Assembly: GCF_019798055.1 (NCBI RefSeq)
Contig: NZ_JAHOPH010000004.1
Location: forward strand, 1-64,000
Direction of reading: 5' to 3'
Source of the DNA: Salsipaludibacter albus
GTDB lineage: Bacteria; Actinomycetota; Nitriliruptoria; Nitriliruptorales; Nitriliruptoraceae
DNA length: 64,000 bases
Both the position numbers and the translations under genes were made by a program. Positions 1 through 7,619 of this stretch are shown piece after piece; positions within the stretch are counted from its first letter, which is position 1; each line of letters opens with the position of its first letter. The notes under the pieces were generated by a model. It ran no database searches, was not told the DNA's origin, and saw only the letters and a program-made list of their open reading frames with translations.

Positions 1-595
1 CCTCGGCGGCGGCCTCGGCGCTCTCCACGGCCTCGGCGGCGCGGACGGCGGCACGATCGGCCGCTGCCAGGTCGTCGCGAGCACGGACGGCGGCACGCTG
101 GGCGTCGGTCTCCTCGGCCGCGAGCTCGTCGAGCTCGGCCTGCAGCGCGGCGACCCGCTCCTGCAGCAGTGCGACCTCGGCGTCGGTGATGCCGCCGACC
201 GACGGGATCTGCATGCCCGAGCCGGGGATGTCGCCGATGCCGGGCGACGGTGAGGGCGACGGGGTCGGGTCGGGCTCGTCGCTCCGCGACGGGTCGGGCT
301 CCGGGTCGTCGGTCGGCGTGGGCGGCCGCGACGTCCGGGTCGGCTTCGGCCGGGGCTCGTCCGGCTCGTCGGGCTCGTCGGGCTCGTCGGGCTCGGTCGG
401 ATCGTCGGGCTCGGTCGGTTCGGGCGACGGATCGGGGCTGGGGGTCGGCGACGGCGAGGTGGTGGGCTCCGCCGGACCGGGGGAGGCGCTGGCGTCCGTG
501 CCGGGAGCCGCCTGCTCGGCGGCGACCGGCAGCGCAGCGGCGAGCAGGATCGTGGTGGTGACCACGACCGTGGCGATGCGACCGACTCGGACCAT
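1..595 (-). CDS. Exported coiled-coil protein, N-terminal part (3' end outside window)
   Basis: Reading leftwards from ATG at 595 there is an open frame to the window edge, about 198 codons. The first ~27 residues form a signal peptide (basic MVRVGR, hydrophobic core, AEQAA cleavage region). Residues ~30-120 are a low-complexity linker rich in Pro, Ser, Thr, Asp and Glu, with short DEP repeats. After it come heptad-like stretches (LLQERVAALQAELDELAAEE) of a coiled coil that runs off the edge. This layout is typical of secreted actinobacterial cell-wall proteins such as NlpC/P60 hydrolases, but no catalytic domain is visible, so the function is unknown. A TACAGT -10 box at 667-662 would give a leader of about 60 nt. 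Confidence 0.8.
   Translation of the reverse strand, partial: MVRVGRIATVVVTTTILLAAALPVAAEQAAPGTDASASPGPAEPTTSPSPTPSPDPSPEPTEPDDPTEPDEPDEPDEPDEPRPKPTRTSRPPTPTDDPEPDPSRSDEPDPTPSPSPSPGIGDIPGSGMQIPSVGGITDAEVALLQERVAALQAELDELAAEETDAQRAAVRARDDLAAADRAAVRAAEAVESAEAAAE
357..423. repeat. 9-nt tandem repeats coding for an Asp-Glu-Pro linker
   Basis: The unit GGCTCGTCG and close variants recur in tandem. They encode the DEP/DDP repeats of the exported protein on the minus strand. This is a slippage-prone, in-frame repeat inside the gene, not an independent element. Confidence 0.7.
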
Positions 596-808
596 GTGTG
601 TGACCTGGGGGCAGCTGCCCGTCGGTGGGACGGGTCCCCGAAGATGCCCCCGCGAGGCGCCACTGTAGCCGTCCGACCGGGAGCATCAACACCACTCTTC
701 GTGGATCTCGCGGTCCCTCGTGGCGCTGGTCGGGCACGCGTCCTGCCGGTCGCGGAAGGTGGTGTGACGGCTATCGTCGCCGCTCTGTCCCGGAGCGCAG
801 GAACCATA

Positions 809-1924
809 GTGGTCGAGTCCCGCACGCTCGCCCGGAGCTATCGGCGTGCCGGGGAGGGCGAGGCTGCGCGCACCTCGCCGCTGGACGCGCGCGTGGCGAT
901 CGCCCTGGCCGAGTCCGACGAGGCGATGCGGGCGATCGCGGCGGCCCCGGCGCACGGCCGCCGACCCTCGGCCGTCCTCGCGGCACTGCAGGACCTCGCC
1001 CTGGCGGGGCGTGCGCCGGCCCTCGCCTCGGCCCACGCCGACCGCGACGGTGACGCGGCCGCGGTCGCCGCGGTCGCGTTGCTGGTGACGACGCCGGACC
1101 TGGTCATGGCCACGGCGGCACGCCGACCGGTCCGCGCCGACGAGACCGGGCGCTGCGCCGTGCTGCACCCCGCGATCGCCGAGGCCGCTGCCCGGGTGGG
1201 CGCGTCCACGATCGGGATGGTGGACCTGGACGGTGGGGCCGGGCTGAACCTCACCGTGGACCGGGCGGCCGTGCGCCACGGCGACGGCGGGATGCTCGGG
1301 GACCCGTCGTCGGTCCGCCACACCGCCGAGGTGGTCGGCGACCGGAGCGTGCCGTGGCGCGTCCTGCCGGAGGTGGTCACGCGGATCCTCGTGGACCGTG
1401 ACCCGTTCGACGTGACCGATCCGGACGACACCCGCTGGCTGCGTGCCTGCGTCCCGCCGGACCATCCGGAGCGACGCGCCCGCCTGGACGACGAGCTGGC
1501 CCTGGCGGCGTCGGCGCCACCGACCGTGGTGCGCGGTGACGCGGTCGACGTCCTGTCCGAGGTCGTCGCCGACATGCCGTTGGACGCACTGCCGGTCGTC
1601 GTCACCACGTGGTCACTCGCCCGGCGTTCCCGCGAGGAGCGGCTCCGGATGATGGAGCACCTCGACGCGTCGGCGACCGACCGGCCCGTGGCCTGGATCA
1701 CGGTCGAGGGCGTGGGCGTCGCGCCGGCCGTCCCGACCCTGGGTGATCGGCGCGGCTCCGGTCACAGCATCGTCGGGTTGACGATCGTCGAGGCCCAGAC
1801 CCTGCGCTCGGAGGCCATCGGCCGGTGCTGGTCGCGCGGCCGGTGGATGTCGTGGCTGGCCGACACCCGTGGCGACCGCACCGCAGTCAGTCCTGCGCCA
1901 GCTCCTCGGCCAGCATCACGATGA
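809..1924 (+). CDS. DUF2332 family protein
   Basis: The 371-residue product matches the actinobacterial DUF2332 family: RADETGRCAVLHPAI and DLDGGAGLNLTVDR (family T-NE-GRCA and GASAGLNL motifs), then DPDDTRWLRACVPP and PPTVVRGDAVDVL, and a C-terminal Trp/Leu-rich end. The fold looks like a Rossmann/methyltransferase-type core, but no reaction is established. GTG at 809 was chosen because an AGGA lies 6 nt upstream and family members begin about 10 residues before the YRR motif. GTG 764 with GGAAGG is the alternative. The 3' end overlaps the convergent VOC gene by 38 nt. Confidence 0.8.
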   Translation: MVESRTLARSYRRAGEGEAARTSPLDARVAIALAESDEAMRAIAAAPAHGRRPSAVLAALQDLALAGRAPALASAHADRDGDAAAVAAVALLVTTPDLVMATAARRPVRADETGRCAVLHPAIAEAAARVGASTIGMVDLDGGAGLNLTVDRAAVRHGDGGMLGDPSSVRHTAEVVGDRSVPWRVLPEVVTRILVDRDPFDVTDPDDTRWLRACVPPDHPERRARLDDELALAASAPPTVVRGDAVDVLSEVVADMPLDALPVVVTTWSLARRSREERLRMMEHLDASATDRPVAWITVEGVGVAPAVPTLGDRRGSGHSIVGLTIVEAQTLRSEAIGRCWSRGRWMSWLADTRGDRTAVSPAPAPRPASR

Positions 1925-2324
1925 TCCCGCTGGGTCCACGGACGTAGGTCAGCCGGTAGACGTCCTGGTAGTTGGCCACCCCACGCAACGGGTGGCACCC
2001 GTGCCGGGCGGCGATCTCGAGGGCCGCGTCGAGGTCGTCGACCGAGAAGGCGACCCGGTGCATGCCGATCTCGTTGGGGCGGGTGGGCGTCGTCTCGATC
2101 GCGTCGGGGTGGATGTACTCGAAGAGCTCCAACCGACCATGGCCGTCCGGCGTCTGGAGCATCGCCATCGCGACGTGGTTGCCGTCCAGCCCGACGGCGG
2201 TGTCGGCCCAGGCACCACGGACCGTGTCGCGGCCGAGCACGGCCAGGCCGAGGTCGGTGAAGAAGGCGATCGCCTCGTCGAGGTCCCGGACCGCGATGGC
2301 GACGTTGTCGAGGGTGATGGGCAT
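1887..2324 (-). CDS. Glyoxalase/VOC-fold protein (methylmalonyl-CoA epimerase-like)
   Basis: A 145-residue single-module vicinal-oxygen-chelate protein: MPITLDNVAIAVRDLDEAI, then LELFEYIHP and GMHRVAFSVDDLDAAL, ending in the RGPSGIIVMLAEEL strand that usually supplies the metal-binding Glu. His in the first strand is replaced (NVAIAV), so metal binding is uncertain and the substrate cannot be assigned. ATG 2324 has no Shine-Dalgarno, but a TAGCCT -10 box lies 7 nt upstream, implying a leaderless mRNA. Confidence 0.8.
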   Translation of the reverse strand: MPITLDNVAIAVRDLDEAIAFFTDLGLAVLGRDTVRGAWADTAVGLDGNHVAMAMLQTPDGHGRLELFEYIHPDAIETTPTRPNEIGMHRVAFSVDDLDAALEIAARHGCHPLRGVANYQDVYRLTYVRGPSGIIVMLAEELAQD

Positions 2325-2331
2325 GCGGGGG

Positions 2332-2337
2332 AGGCTA
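2332..2337 (-). promoter_or_regulatory. -10 box of a leaderless promoter (VOC gene)
   Basis: TAGCCT on the minus strand, 7 nt before ATG 2324, would place the transcription start at or next to the start codon. The same spacing occurs at four other genes in this window. Confidence 0.5.
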
Positions 2338-2397
2338 GTGGGCGACCTGCCGGGGGACGGGTGGCCCGCGGTGCACGCCAACGCCCCTCGGAAGTCG

Positions 2398-2435
2398 CAA
2401 TTGTTCAGCATAATCAGTGTTATCAGGAATTCAGA
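2398..2435. promoter_or_regulatory. AT-rich direct-repeat box, candidate operator
   Basis: An AT-rich patch in an otherwise GC-rich intergenic region between two divergent genes. TCAG recurs at 2405, 2414, 2423 and 2431. TAATCAG (2411) and TTATCAG (2420) form a direct repeat with a 9-nt period. It may bind a regulator of either neighbour; no family can be named. Confidence 0.4.
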
Positions 2436-2514
2436 CGGCAACGTGTGGAGCACGTCGTCGTGGTCACCGGTCCCAGCCACTATCGTCATGCCCCGACCAA
2501 CGACGAGGACTCCC

Positions 2515-2922
2515 GTGACCGTGACCACGCCCCTCGTCACGCGACGTACGAGACTCGAGACCAGCCTCGTCGTCCTGACCCTCGTCCAGGTCGTGCTCGT
2601 CGTCGTGCAGGGCCTGACCGCCGGCCACGTGCTGACCGGCAACCGGACGTTCGTCCTGGCACACGAGATCGTCGGCGCCAACGTCATCGGGTTCGTCTCG
2701 ATCGCCCAGATCGTCGTCGTCGGCCTGCTGCTGCGTGCCCGGCTGGTCCGACCGTGGCTGCTCGTGCTGGCCGTGGTCGCGTTCGGGCTGGTCGTCGCCC
2801 AGGTGTTCCTGGGCTTCGACGGCCGCATGGCGCTGCACGTGCCCAACGCGTTGCTGGTCCTGGTCGCCCAGGGCGTCCTGCTCGTGGGCGGTCGTCGCGA
2901 CCCACGAACCGACACCGCCTGA
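2515..2922 (+). CDS. Small four-helix membrane protein (DUF6220-like)
   Basis: The 135-residue product has four predicted membrane helices (about residues 12-32, 48-70, 76-96 and 104-122). His lies in AHEIVGANV and LHVPNALLVL, an arrangement resembling DUF6220 or small heme/quinone-linked membrane proteins. GTG 2515 has GAGGA 5 nt upstream; ATG 2488 would add nine residues. It lies 31 nt upstream of the DUF2254 gene and may be co-transcribed with it. Function unknown. Confidence 0.6.
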   Translation: MTVTTPLVTRRTRLETSLVVLTLVQVVLVVVQGLTAGHVLTGNRTFVLAHEIVGANVIGFVSIAQIVVVGLLLRARLVRPWLLVLAVVAFGLVVAQVFLGFDGRMALHVPNALLVLVAQGVLLVGGRRDPRTDTA

Positions 2923-2953
2923 CGCCGTATGGCCGTCCCAGACAGGAGCACGA

Positions 2954-4315
2954 GTGCCCGGGCCCGAGCAGCGCTGGTGGACGCTGGCACCCCTGCGTCG
3001 TGGTCGCCTGTGGATGGCCCCGGCAGCCGGCATCCTCACCGCCTTCGTCACCGCGGCTGGCGCGCTGGCCGTGGACCGCTGGCTCCTCGACGGCAGCGGG
3101 CCACTCCCGCTCTACGACGGCAGCGCCGACACGGCCCGGACCCTGTTGTCGGTCACCGTGACGAGCCTCGCGACGATCATCGCGCTGGTGCTGACCATCG
3201 TCACGGTCGTCCTCCAGCTCGCCAGTGACAAGTACTCGCACCGGGCCCTGCGCACCTTCCTGCGGGACACCCAGTCGCACGTGTTCCTGTTCACCGCGGC
3301 GGGGACGTTCGCGTACGCGCTGGTCGTCCTGCTGCTGCTGGACCTCACGATCGAGCCCGACAGCGGCCGGGTGGTCGGGATCGCCATCCCGCTGGCGTTC
3401 GTGGGTGCGATCCTGTCGCTCGGCGTGTTCGTCCGCTCGGTGGACCACATCGTCCACGCGTCGCGGGGGACCGCGATCATCGCGCGCATCGCCGACGAGT
3501 CCCGTCGCCAGGTCGGCCGGGTCCACCCCGAGTCCCACGATGCGGGTGACCCCTCCCCTGCCGCGCCGCCGGAGTCGGATCCCGTCCGCCTGGTGCGAGC
3601 ACCGGAGCCCGGGGTCGTCGAGGCCGTCGAGGTCGACCCCCTCGCGGCATGGGCCGCCGAGCACGACGCCGTGGTGGTCGTCGCCGTCGGCGTGGGCCGC
3701 TTCGTGCCGGGCGGGGCCCCGATGCTGGCCATCCACGGCCTCGATGAGGACGATGACGACGTCGGGGACGGCGCTGAACCGGGTGTTGGGAACCACCGGG
3801 TCGCCCGCACGGAGCCGGACGACCGCGCGGGCGACGACGGGCCGGACAACCTCGGGCGCCTCGTCCGGCTCGACGCGGAGGCGACGATCACCGCCGACGT
3901 CCGGTTCGGCTTCCGCCTCCTGGTCGACATCGGCGAGAACGCGATCTCGCCCGGGGTCAACGACCCGACGACCGCCGTGCAGTGCATCGACCAGTTGCAC
4001 GACCTGCTGCTCCTGCTGTCCGGCCGTGCGCTCGGCCAGCCGTGGATCGACGGTCCCGACGGGCAGCCGCGGGTGTACCTGCCCACCCCGGGGTGGGAGG
4101 ACTACGTGGGCCTGGCCGGGGACGAGTTGCGCCTGTACGGGTCCCGGGACCTGCAGGTCGTGCGCCGGCTCCGGGCGATGTGGCTGGACCTGCTCGACGT
4201 CGTGCCGGAGGATCGCCGCCCGGCGGTGCAGGACCAGCTCGAGCGACTCGAGACGGCCGCCGACCGCGACCTGCCACCCGACCTCGCCGACTGGCGCGAC
4301 GACGACGGGCGCTGA
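2954..4315 (+). CDS. DUF2254 family membrane protein
   Basis: 453 residues. N-terminal hydrophobic helices surround the family signature: TLLSVTVTSLATIIALVLTI, LQLASDKYSHRALRTFLRD and TFAYALVVLLLL. The large soluble C-terminal half carries DIGENAISPGVNDPTTAVQC, the best-conserved DUF2254 segment. A long acidic Asp-rich insert lies at about residues 195-310. AGGAG sits 6 nt before GTG 2954. The role is unknown; ion transport has been proposed for the family only by inference. It precedes a ClC transporter by 70 nt. Confidence 0.85.
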   Translation: MPGPEQRWWTLAPLRRGRLWMAPAAGILTAFVTAAGALAVDRWLLDGSGPLPLYDGSADTARTLLSVTVTSLATIIALVLTIVTVVLQLASDKYSHRALRTFLRDTQSHVFLFTAAGTFAYALVVLLLLDLTIEPDSGRVVGIAIPLAFVGAILSLGVFVRSVDHIVHASRGTAIIARIADESRRQVGRVHPESHDAGDPSPAAPPESDPVRLVRAPEPGVVEAVEVDPLAAWAAEHDAVVVVAVGVGRFVPGGAPMLAIHGLDEDDDDVGDGAEPGVGNHRVARTEPDDRAGDDGPDNLGRLVRLDAEATITADVRFGFRLLVDIGENAISPGVNDPTTAVQCIDQLHDLLLLLSGRALGQPWIDGPDGQPRVYLPTPGWEDYVGLAGDELRLYGSRDLQVVRRLRAMWLDLLDVVPEDRRPAVQDQLERLETAADRDLPPDLADWRDDDGR

Positions 4316-4385
4316 CGGCCCTGCGGCGTCCGATCGATGCTTGCCGGCACCGGATCGGCGCGACCACGGGATAGCGTCGGGCCCG

Positions 4386-6521
4386 ATGACTGCCACCACG
4401 ATCACCGACCGGGCGTCGCGCCTGCGGACGCGACTCGCCCGTGCGTCCGACATCGAGGGCAGCATGCTGGCGATGGGGGCGTTGACGGGGTTGTTGACCG
4501 GGCTCCTGGCCTCCGGGTTGATCCTGGGCATCCGGTTGCTGCAGCCACTGCTGTGGGGCGGCGACGTCCTGTGGTGGGAACTGCTCCTCCTGCCCACCGC
4601 CGGCGCCTTCGTCGTTGGCCTGCTGGTCACCTACGTGGTCCCGGAGGCGTCCGGTTCGGGCATCGTGCGGACCATGGAGACCCTGGCCGTCCGTGGGGGC
4701 AGGTTCCGCCGTCGGGTCCCCCTGGCCGGACTCGCGGCCACCACGGTCGCGCTCTCGGCCGGCGCCTCGGGTGGCCGCGAGGGACCGATCGCCCTGATGG
4801 GGGGCGCCACGGGGTCACTGGTCGGCCAGTTGTTCCGGCTCGACGAGGACCGGATGAAGTCCATGGTCGGCGCCGGGGTCGCGGCCGGGATCGGCGCCTC
4901 CTTCAACGCCCCGATCGGGGGCATGCTGTTCGCGATCGAACTGATCCTGGGCCGGATGCGTGCCCGGTCGCTGCAGGTCGTCGTCGTGTCCTCGGTCGTG
5001 GGGTCGGTGACGGCCCGCCAGCTGGTCGGTTCCGGGGTCACCTTCGACCTGCCCGTCGACTACCAGTTCTCGGACCCGTGGCACCTGCTCGGCTACGCGG
5101 TGCTCGGCCTGTCCGCGGCCGGGCTCGGGCTGGCGTTCGTCCGGGGGGAGGCCGCCGCCTTCCGGATGTTCACCTGGCTTCGTCGTCGGCTGTGGCGTCC
5201 CCTGACCCTGGCGATCGGCGGTCTCGGGGTCGGGATCATCGCCCTGTTCGTCCCCGAGGTGCTCGGGACCGGTGACGCCCTGCCGCCGATCGAGGGCCTG
5301 ATCGACCCGGTCCATGCCCTGCTGACCCGTGACCTCGACGTCGGCTGGGCAGCGATCGGGGTGCTGGCCGCCCTCCTGGTGGCGAAGTTCGCGGCGACCA
5401 TGCTCACGATCGGCTCGGGCTCGGCGGTCGGGACCTTCGCCCCGACCCTGTTCACCGGGGCGGCCCTGGGTGCCATGGTGGGCATCGCGGCGGACACCAT
5501 CGTGCCGAGCGCCGGCCTCGACCCGCGGGCCTTCGCCCTGGTGGGGATGGCGGCGGGGTTCTCCGCGGCAGCCCGGGCCCCGCTGACCTCCATCATCATC
5601 GTGTTCGAGCTGACCGGCGACTACGGGATGGTGCTGCCCCTGATGCTGTCGTGCGGCGTGGCCACGTGGCTGGCCGACCGATGGGAGCCGGACTCGGTCT
5701 ACACCCACCCGCTCCACGAACGCGGGATCGTTCCGGGCGAGCTGGACGACATCGACGTCCTGCAGGTCGTGACCGCTGGCGAGGCCATGACCCCGGACCA
5801 TCCGAGCCTGCTCGACGTCCAGCCATGGGAGGAGGTCGTGGACCTGTTCGAGCGGACCGGCAGCCACGGCTTCGCCGTCGTGGACGGGGGCAACCGCCTG
5901 GTCGGCGTGGTGACCCGCAGCGACGTCGAGGACGCCGAGCGCCACCCGCTGGTGCGCTCGGGCAGGCGACGGGTGTCCCAGCTGACCGCACTGGACCTGG
6001 CCACGCAGCGACCCGTGGCGGTGCATCCCGACGACCCGGTCCACAATGCCGTGCACCGGATGGCCGCGCTGGACATCGGTCGGGTCCCGGTCATCGAACG
6101 TCGCTCGCGGCGTCTGGTCGGCATCGTCCGGCGGGGTGACGTCGTCGGTGCCTACCAGCAGGGCCTCAACCGTCACCTGGGCGACCAACAGCGTCGTGCG
6201 ACCCGCTCGCTGCGCGACCTCGCCGGGGTGTCGTTCGTGGAGGAACGCGTGGCCGAGGGCAGCCTGGCGGACGGCAATCGCGTTCGCGAGGTGGCCTGGC
6301 CCGCACGCACCATCGTGACCACGATCCGGCGGGGCGGCGAGGTCGTCATGCCGACCGGCGACACCCGCTTCTCCCCCGGCGACGTGGTGGTCGTGCTGGC
6401 CGACAACGCCTCGCGCGGGACGGTGCGCCACCTGCTCACGGTGCCCAGCCGTGACGGCTACGACCCGACCGATCCTGCCCAGCAGGACGGGGTTGCCGAT
6501 GACGAGGCGACCGTCGAGTGA
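4386..6521 (+). CDS. ClC-family chloride transporter with CBS pair and TrkA-C domain
   Basis: 711 residues. The ClC core spans about residues 25-425, with the three anion-pathway motifs: ASGSGIV, SGGREGP (gating Glu132) and GTFAPTLFTG. The central-Tyr region APLTSIIIVFELTGDYG is kept. Two CBS modules (~445-575) and a C-terminal RCK/TrkA-C-like domain (TRFSPGDVVVVLAD) suggest ligand gating. At the internal proton-glutamate position (E203 of E. coli ClC) the sequence reads FAIELIL, with Leu186, so proton coupling may be altered. ATG 4386 starts just after the DUF2254 gene, a likely two- or three-gene unit. Confidence 0.9.
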   Translation: MTATTITDRASRLRTRLARASDIEGSMLAMGALTGLLTGLLASGLILGIRLLQPLLWGGDVLWWELLLLPTAGAFVVGLLVTYVVPEASGSGIVRTMETLAVRGGRFRRRVPLAGLAATTVALSAGASGGREGPIALMGGATGSLVGQLFRLDEDRMKSMVGAGVAAGIGASFNAPIGGMLFAIELILGRMRARSLQVVVVSSVVGSVTARQLVGSGVTFDLPVDYQFSDPWHLLGYAVLGLSAAGLGLAFVRGEAAAFRMFTWLRRRLWRPLTLAIGGLGVGIIALFVPEVLGTGDALPPIEGLIDPVHALLTRDLDVGWAAIGVLAALLVAKFAATMLTIGSGSAVGTFAPTLFTGAALGAMVGIAADTIVPSAGLDPRAFALVGMAAGFSAAARAPLTSIIIVFELTGDYGMVLPLMLSCGVATWLADRWEPDSVYTHPLHERGIVPGELDDIDVLQVVTAGEAMTPDHPSLLDVQPWEEVVDLFERTGSHGFAVVDGGNRLVGVVTRSDVEDAERHPLVRSGRRRVSQLTALDLATQRPVAVHPDDPVHNAVHRMAALDIGRVPVIERRSRRLVGIVRRGDVVGAYQQGLNRHLGDQQRRATRSLRDLAGVSFVEERVAEGSLADGNRVREVAWPARTIVTTIRRGGEVVMPTGDTRFSPGDVVVVLADNASRGTVRHLLTVPSRDGYDPTDPAQQDGVADDEATVE

Positions 6522-6574
6522 ACGACCGCCCCCGTCGTCACCGCCCACGCCCTCCCGCGAGCGCCCGGTGACCG

Positions 6575-7618
6575 TCAGGCCGGGGTGTCCAGTCCGAGCG
6601 CGACGCGGACGGCCTCCTGGCCGGCATCGACCAGGCGACGGGCCTGGGCCGGCTCGAAGTCCAGGATCTCGCCGATGCCCCTGATCGGCTCCTCGGGGGT
6701 GACTGGCACCAGGTCCACGCGACGATGCTTGGTGTCCACGCCGGACGCGACCAGGTCGTTGACGGTCCGTGCGTGGTCGAGGTCGGTCAGGATCGACGAG
6801 CGGAAGGTGTGCTCGACGGCCAGCGCCAGGACGTCGCCCAGCGACTGCGGGGGTCGGGGCCGACCGCTGGGCACCGACGACGCGACCACCACCGCGACGT
6901 CCGGGTCGTGCTGCAGTGCGGCCGCCAGCGGGGTGTTGGACGCCAGCCCGCCGTCCCAGTACTCCCGCCCGTCGATCTCGGTCGGGCGGAACAGCCCCGG
7001 GATCGCGGCCGACGCCAGCAGGTGGTCGACGGTCATCTCGACGACCCGCAACCCGTCCATCGGGCGATCCGGAGGCGGACGGTTGGCGAACCGCACGAGT
7101 TCCCCGGTGGCGACGTCCACCGCGGACACGACCAGGGTCACGTCGTCGCGCAGTGGCAGGACCTCGCCCCCGATCGTGTCGACCAGCCGGGCACGCAACG
7201 GCCCGAGCTGGAACAGCCAGGTCCACCCGACCAGGTCCAGGAGCCACTCGGTGGTGGTCTGCTCACCCAGCCCGAGCACCCGGCCCGCCAGGGTGCGCGG
7301 GTCGGCGAGCAGCCGGCCCGGTCGCAGCAACCGGTGCACGTCCATCCGCGGTCGGTAGACGTCGCGTGTCTGCTGGTCGGTCCACAGCGAGCGGATGCGG
7401 TCCGGCGACCAGTCCATGGCGGCCGCCGCGGCCGTCAGCGCGCCGGCGGAGGTCCCGGCCAGCACCTGCGGTCGCAGGCCGGCCTCGTGCACGGCCGCGA
7501 CCACGCCCGCGTCGAACGCGCCACGGGCACCCCCACCGGACAGCACGAGTGCGAGTCGCCCGTCCCGCAGCTGCGCCCCGCCGGGCGGGGCGTGGTCGTC
7601 GGCGCGGGCATCGGCCAC
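6575..7618 (-). CDS. Patatin-like phospholipase, last gene of the poly-gamma-glutamate operon
   Basis: 347-residue cytosolic patatin-domain protein with a Ser-Asp dyad: oxyanion loop GGGARG (28-33), nucleophile elbow GTSAG (Ser57) and DGG (Asp222). The C-terminal tail resembles the RssA/YchK group. No signal peptide. GTG 7618 starts one base after the ggt stop codon (TGA-C-GTG) with no clear Shine-Dalgarno, so it depends on translational coupling to ggt. Its place in a pgs operon suggests a role in envelope lipid turnover during capsule assembly, but that is inference. Confidence 0.85.
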   Translation of the reverse strand: MADARADDHAPPGGAQLRDGRLALVLSGGGARGAFDAGVVAAVHEAGLRPQVLAGTSAGALTAAAAAMDWSPDRIRSLWTDQQTRDVYRPRMDVHRLLRPGRLLADPRTLAGRVLGLGEQTTTEWLLDLVGWTWLFQLGPLRARLVDTIGGEVLPLRDDVTLVVSAVDVATGELVRFANRPPPDRPMDGLRVVEMTVDHLLASAAIPGLFRPTEIDGREYWDGGLASNTPLAAALQHDPDVAVVVASSVPSGRPRPPQSLGDVLALAVEHTFRSSILTDLDHARTVNDLVASGVDTKHRRVDLVPVTPEEPIRGIGEILDFEPAQARRLVDAGQEAVRVALGLDTPA

Positions 7619-7619
7619 G

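Noticed and set aside
186-668. Gly/Ser-rich plus-strand frame at the window start
   Set aside because: It is the antisense of the Asp/Pro linker of the exported protein on the minus strand, which has a signal peptide and a proper start.
596-808. N-terminal 71 residues of the longest DUF2332 frame
   Set aside because: This stretch is the divergent promoter region; family alignment and the AGGA site favour GTG 809.
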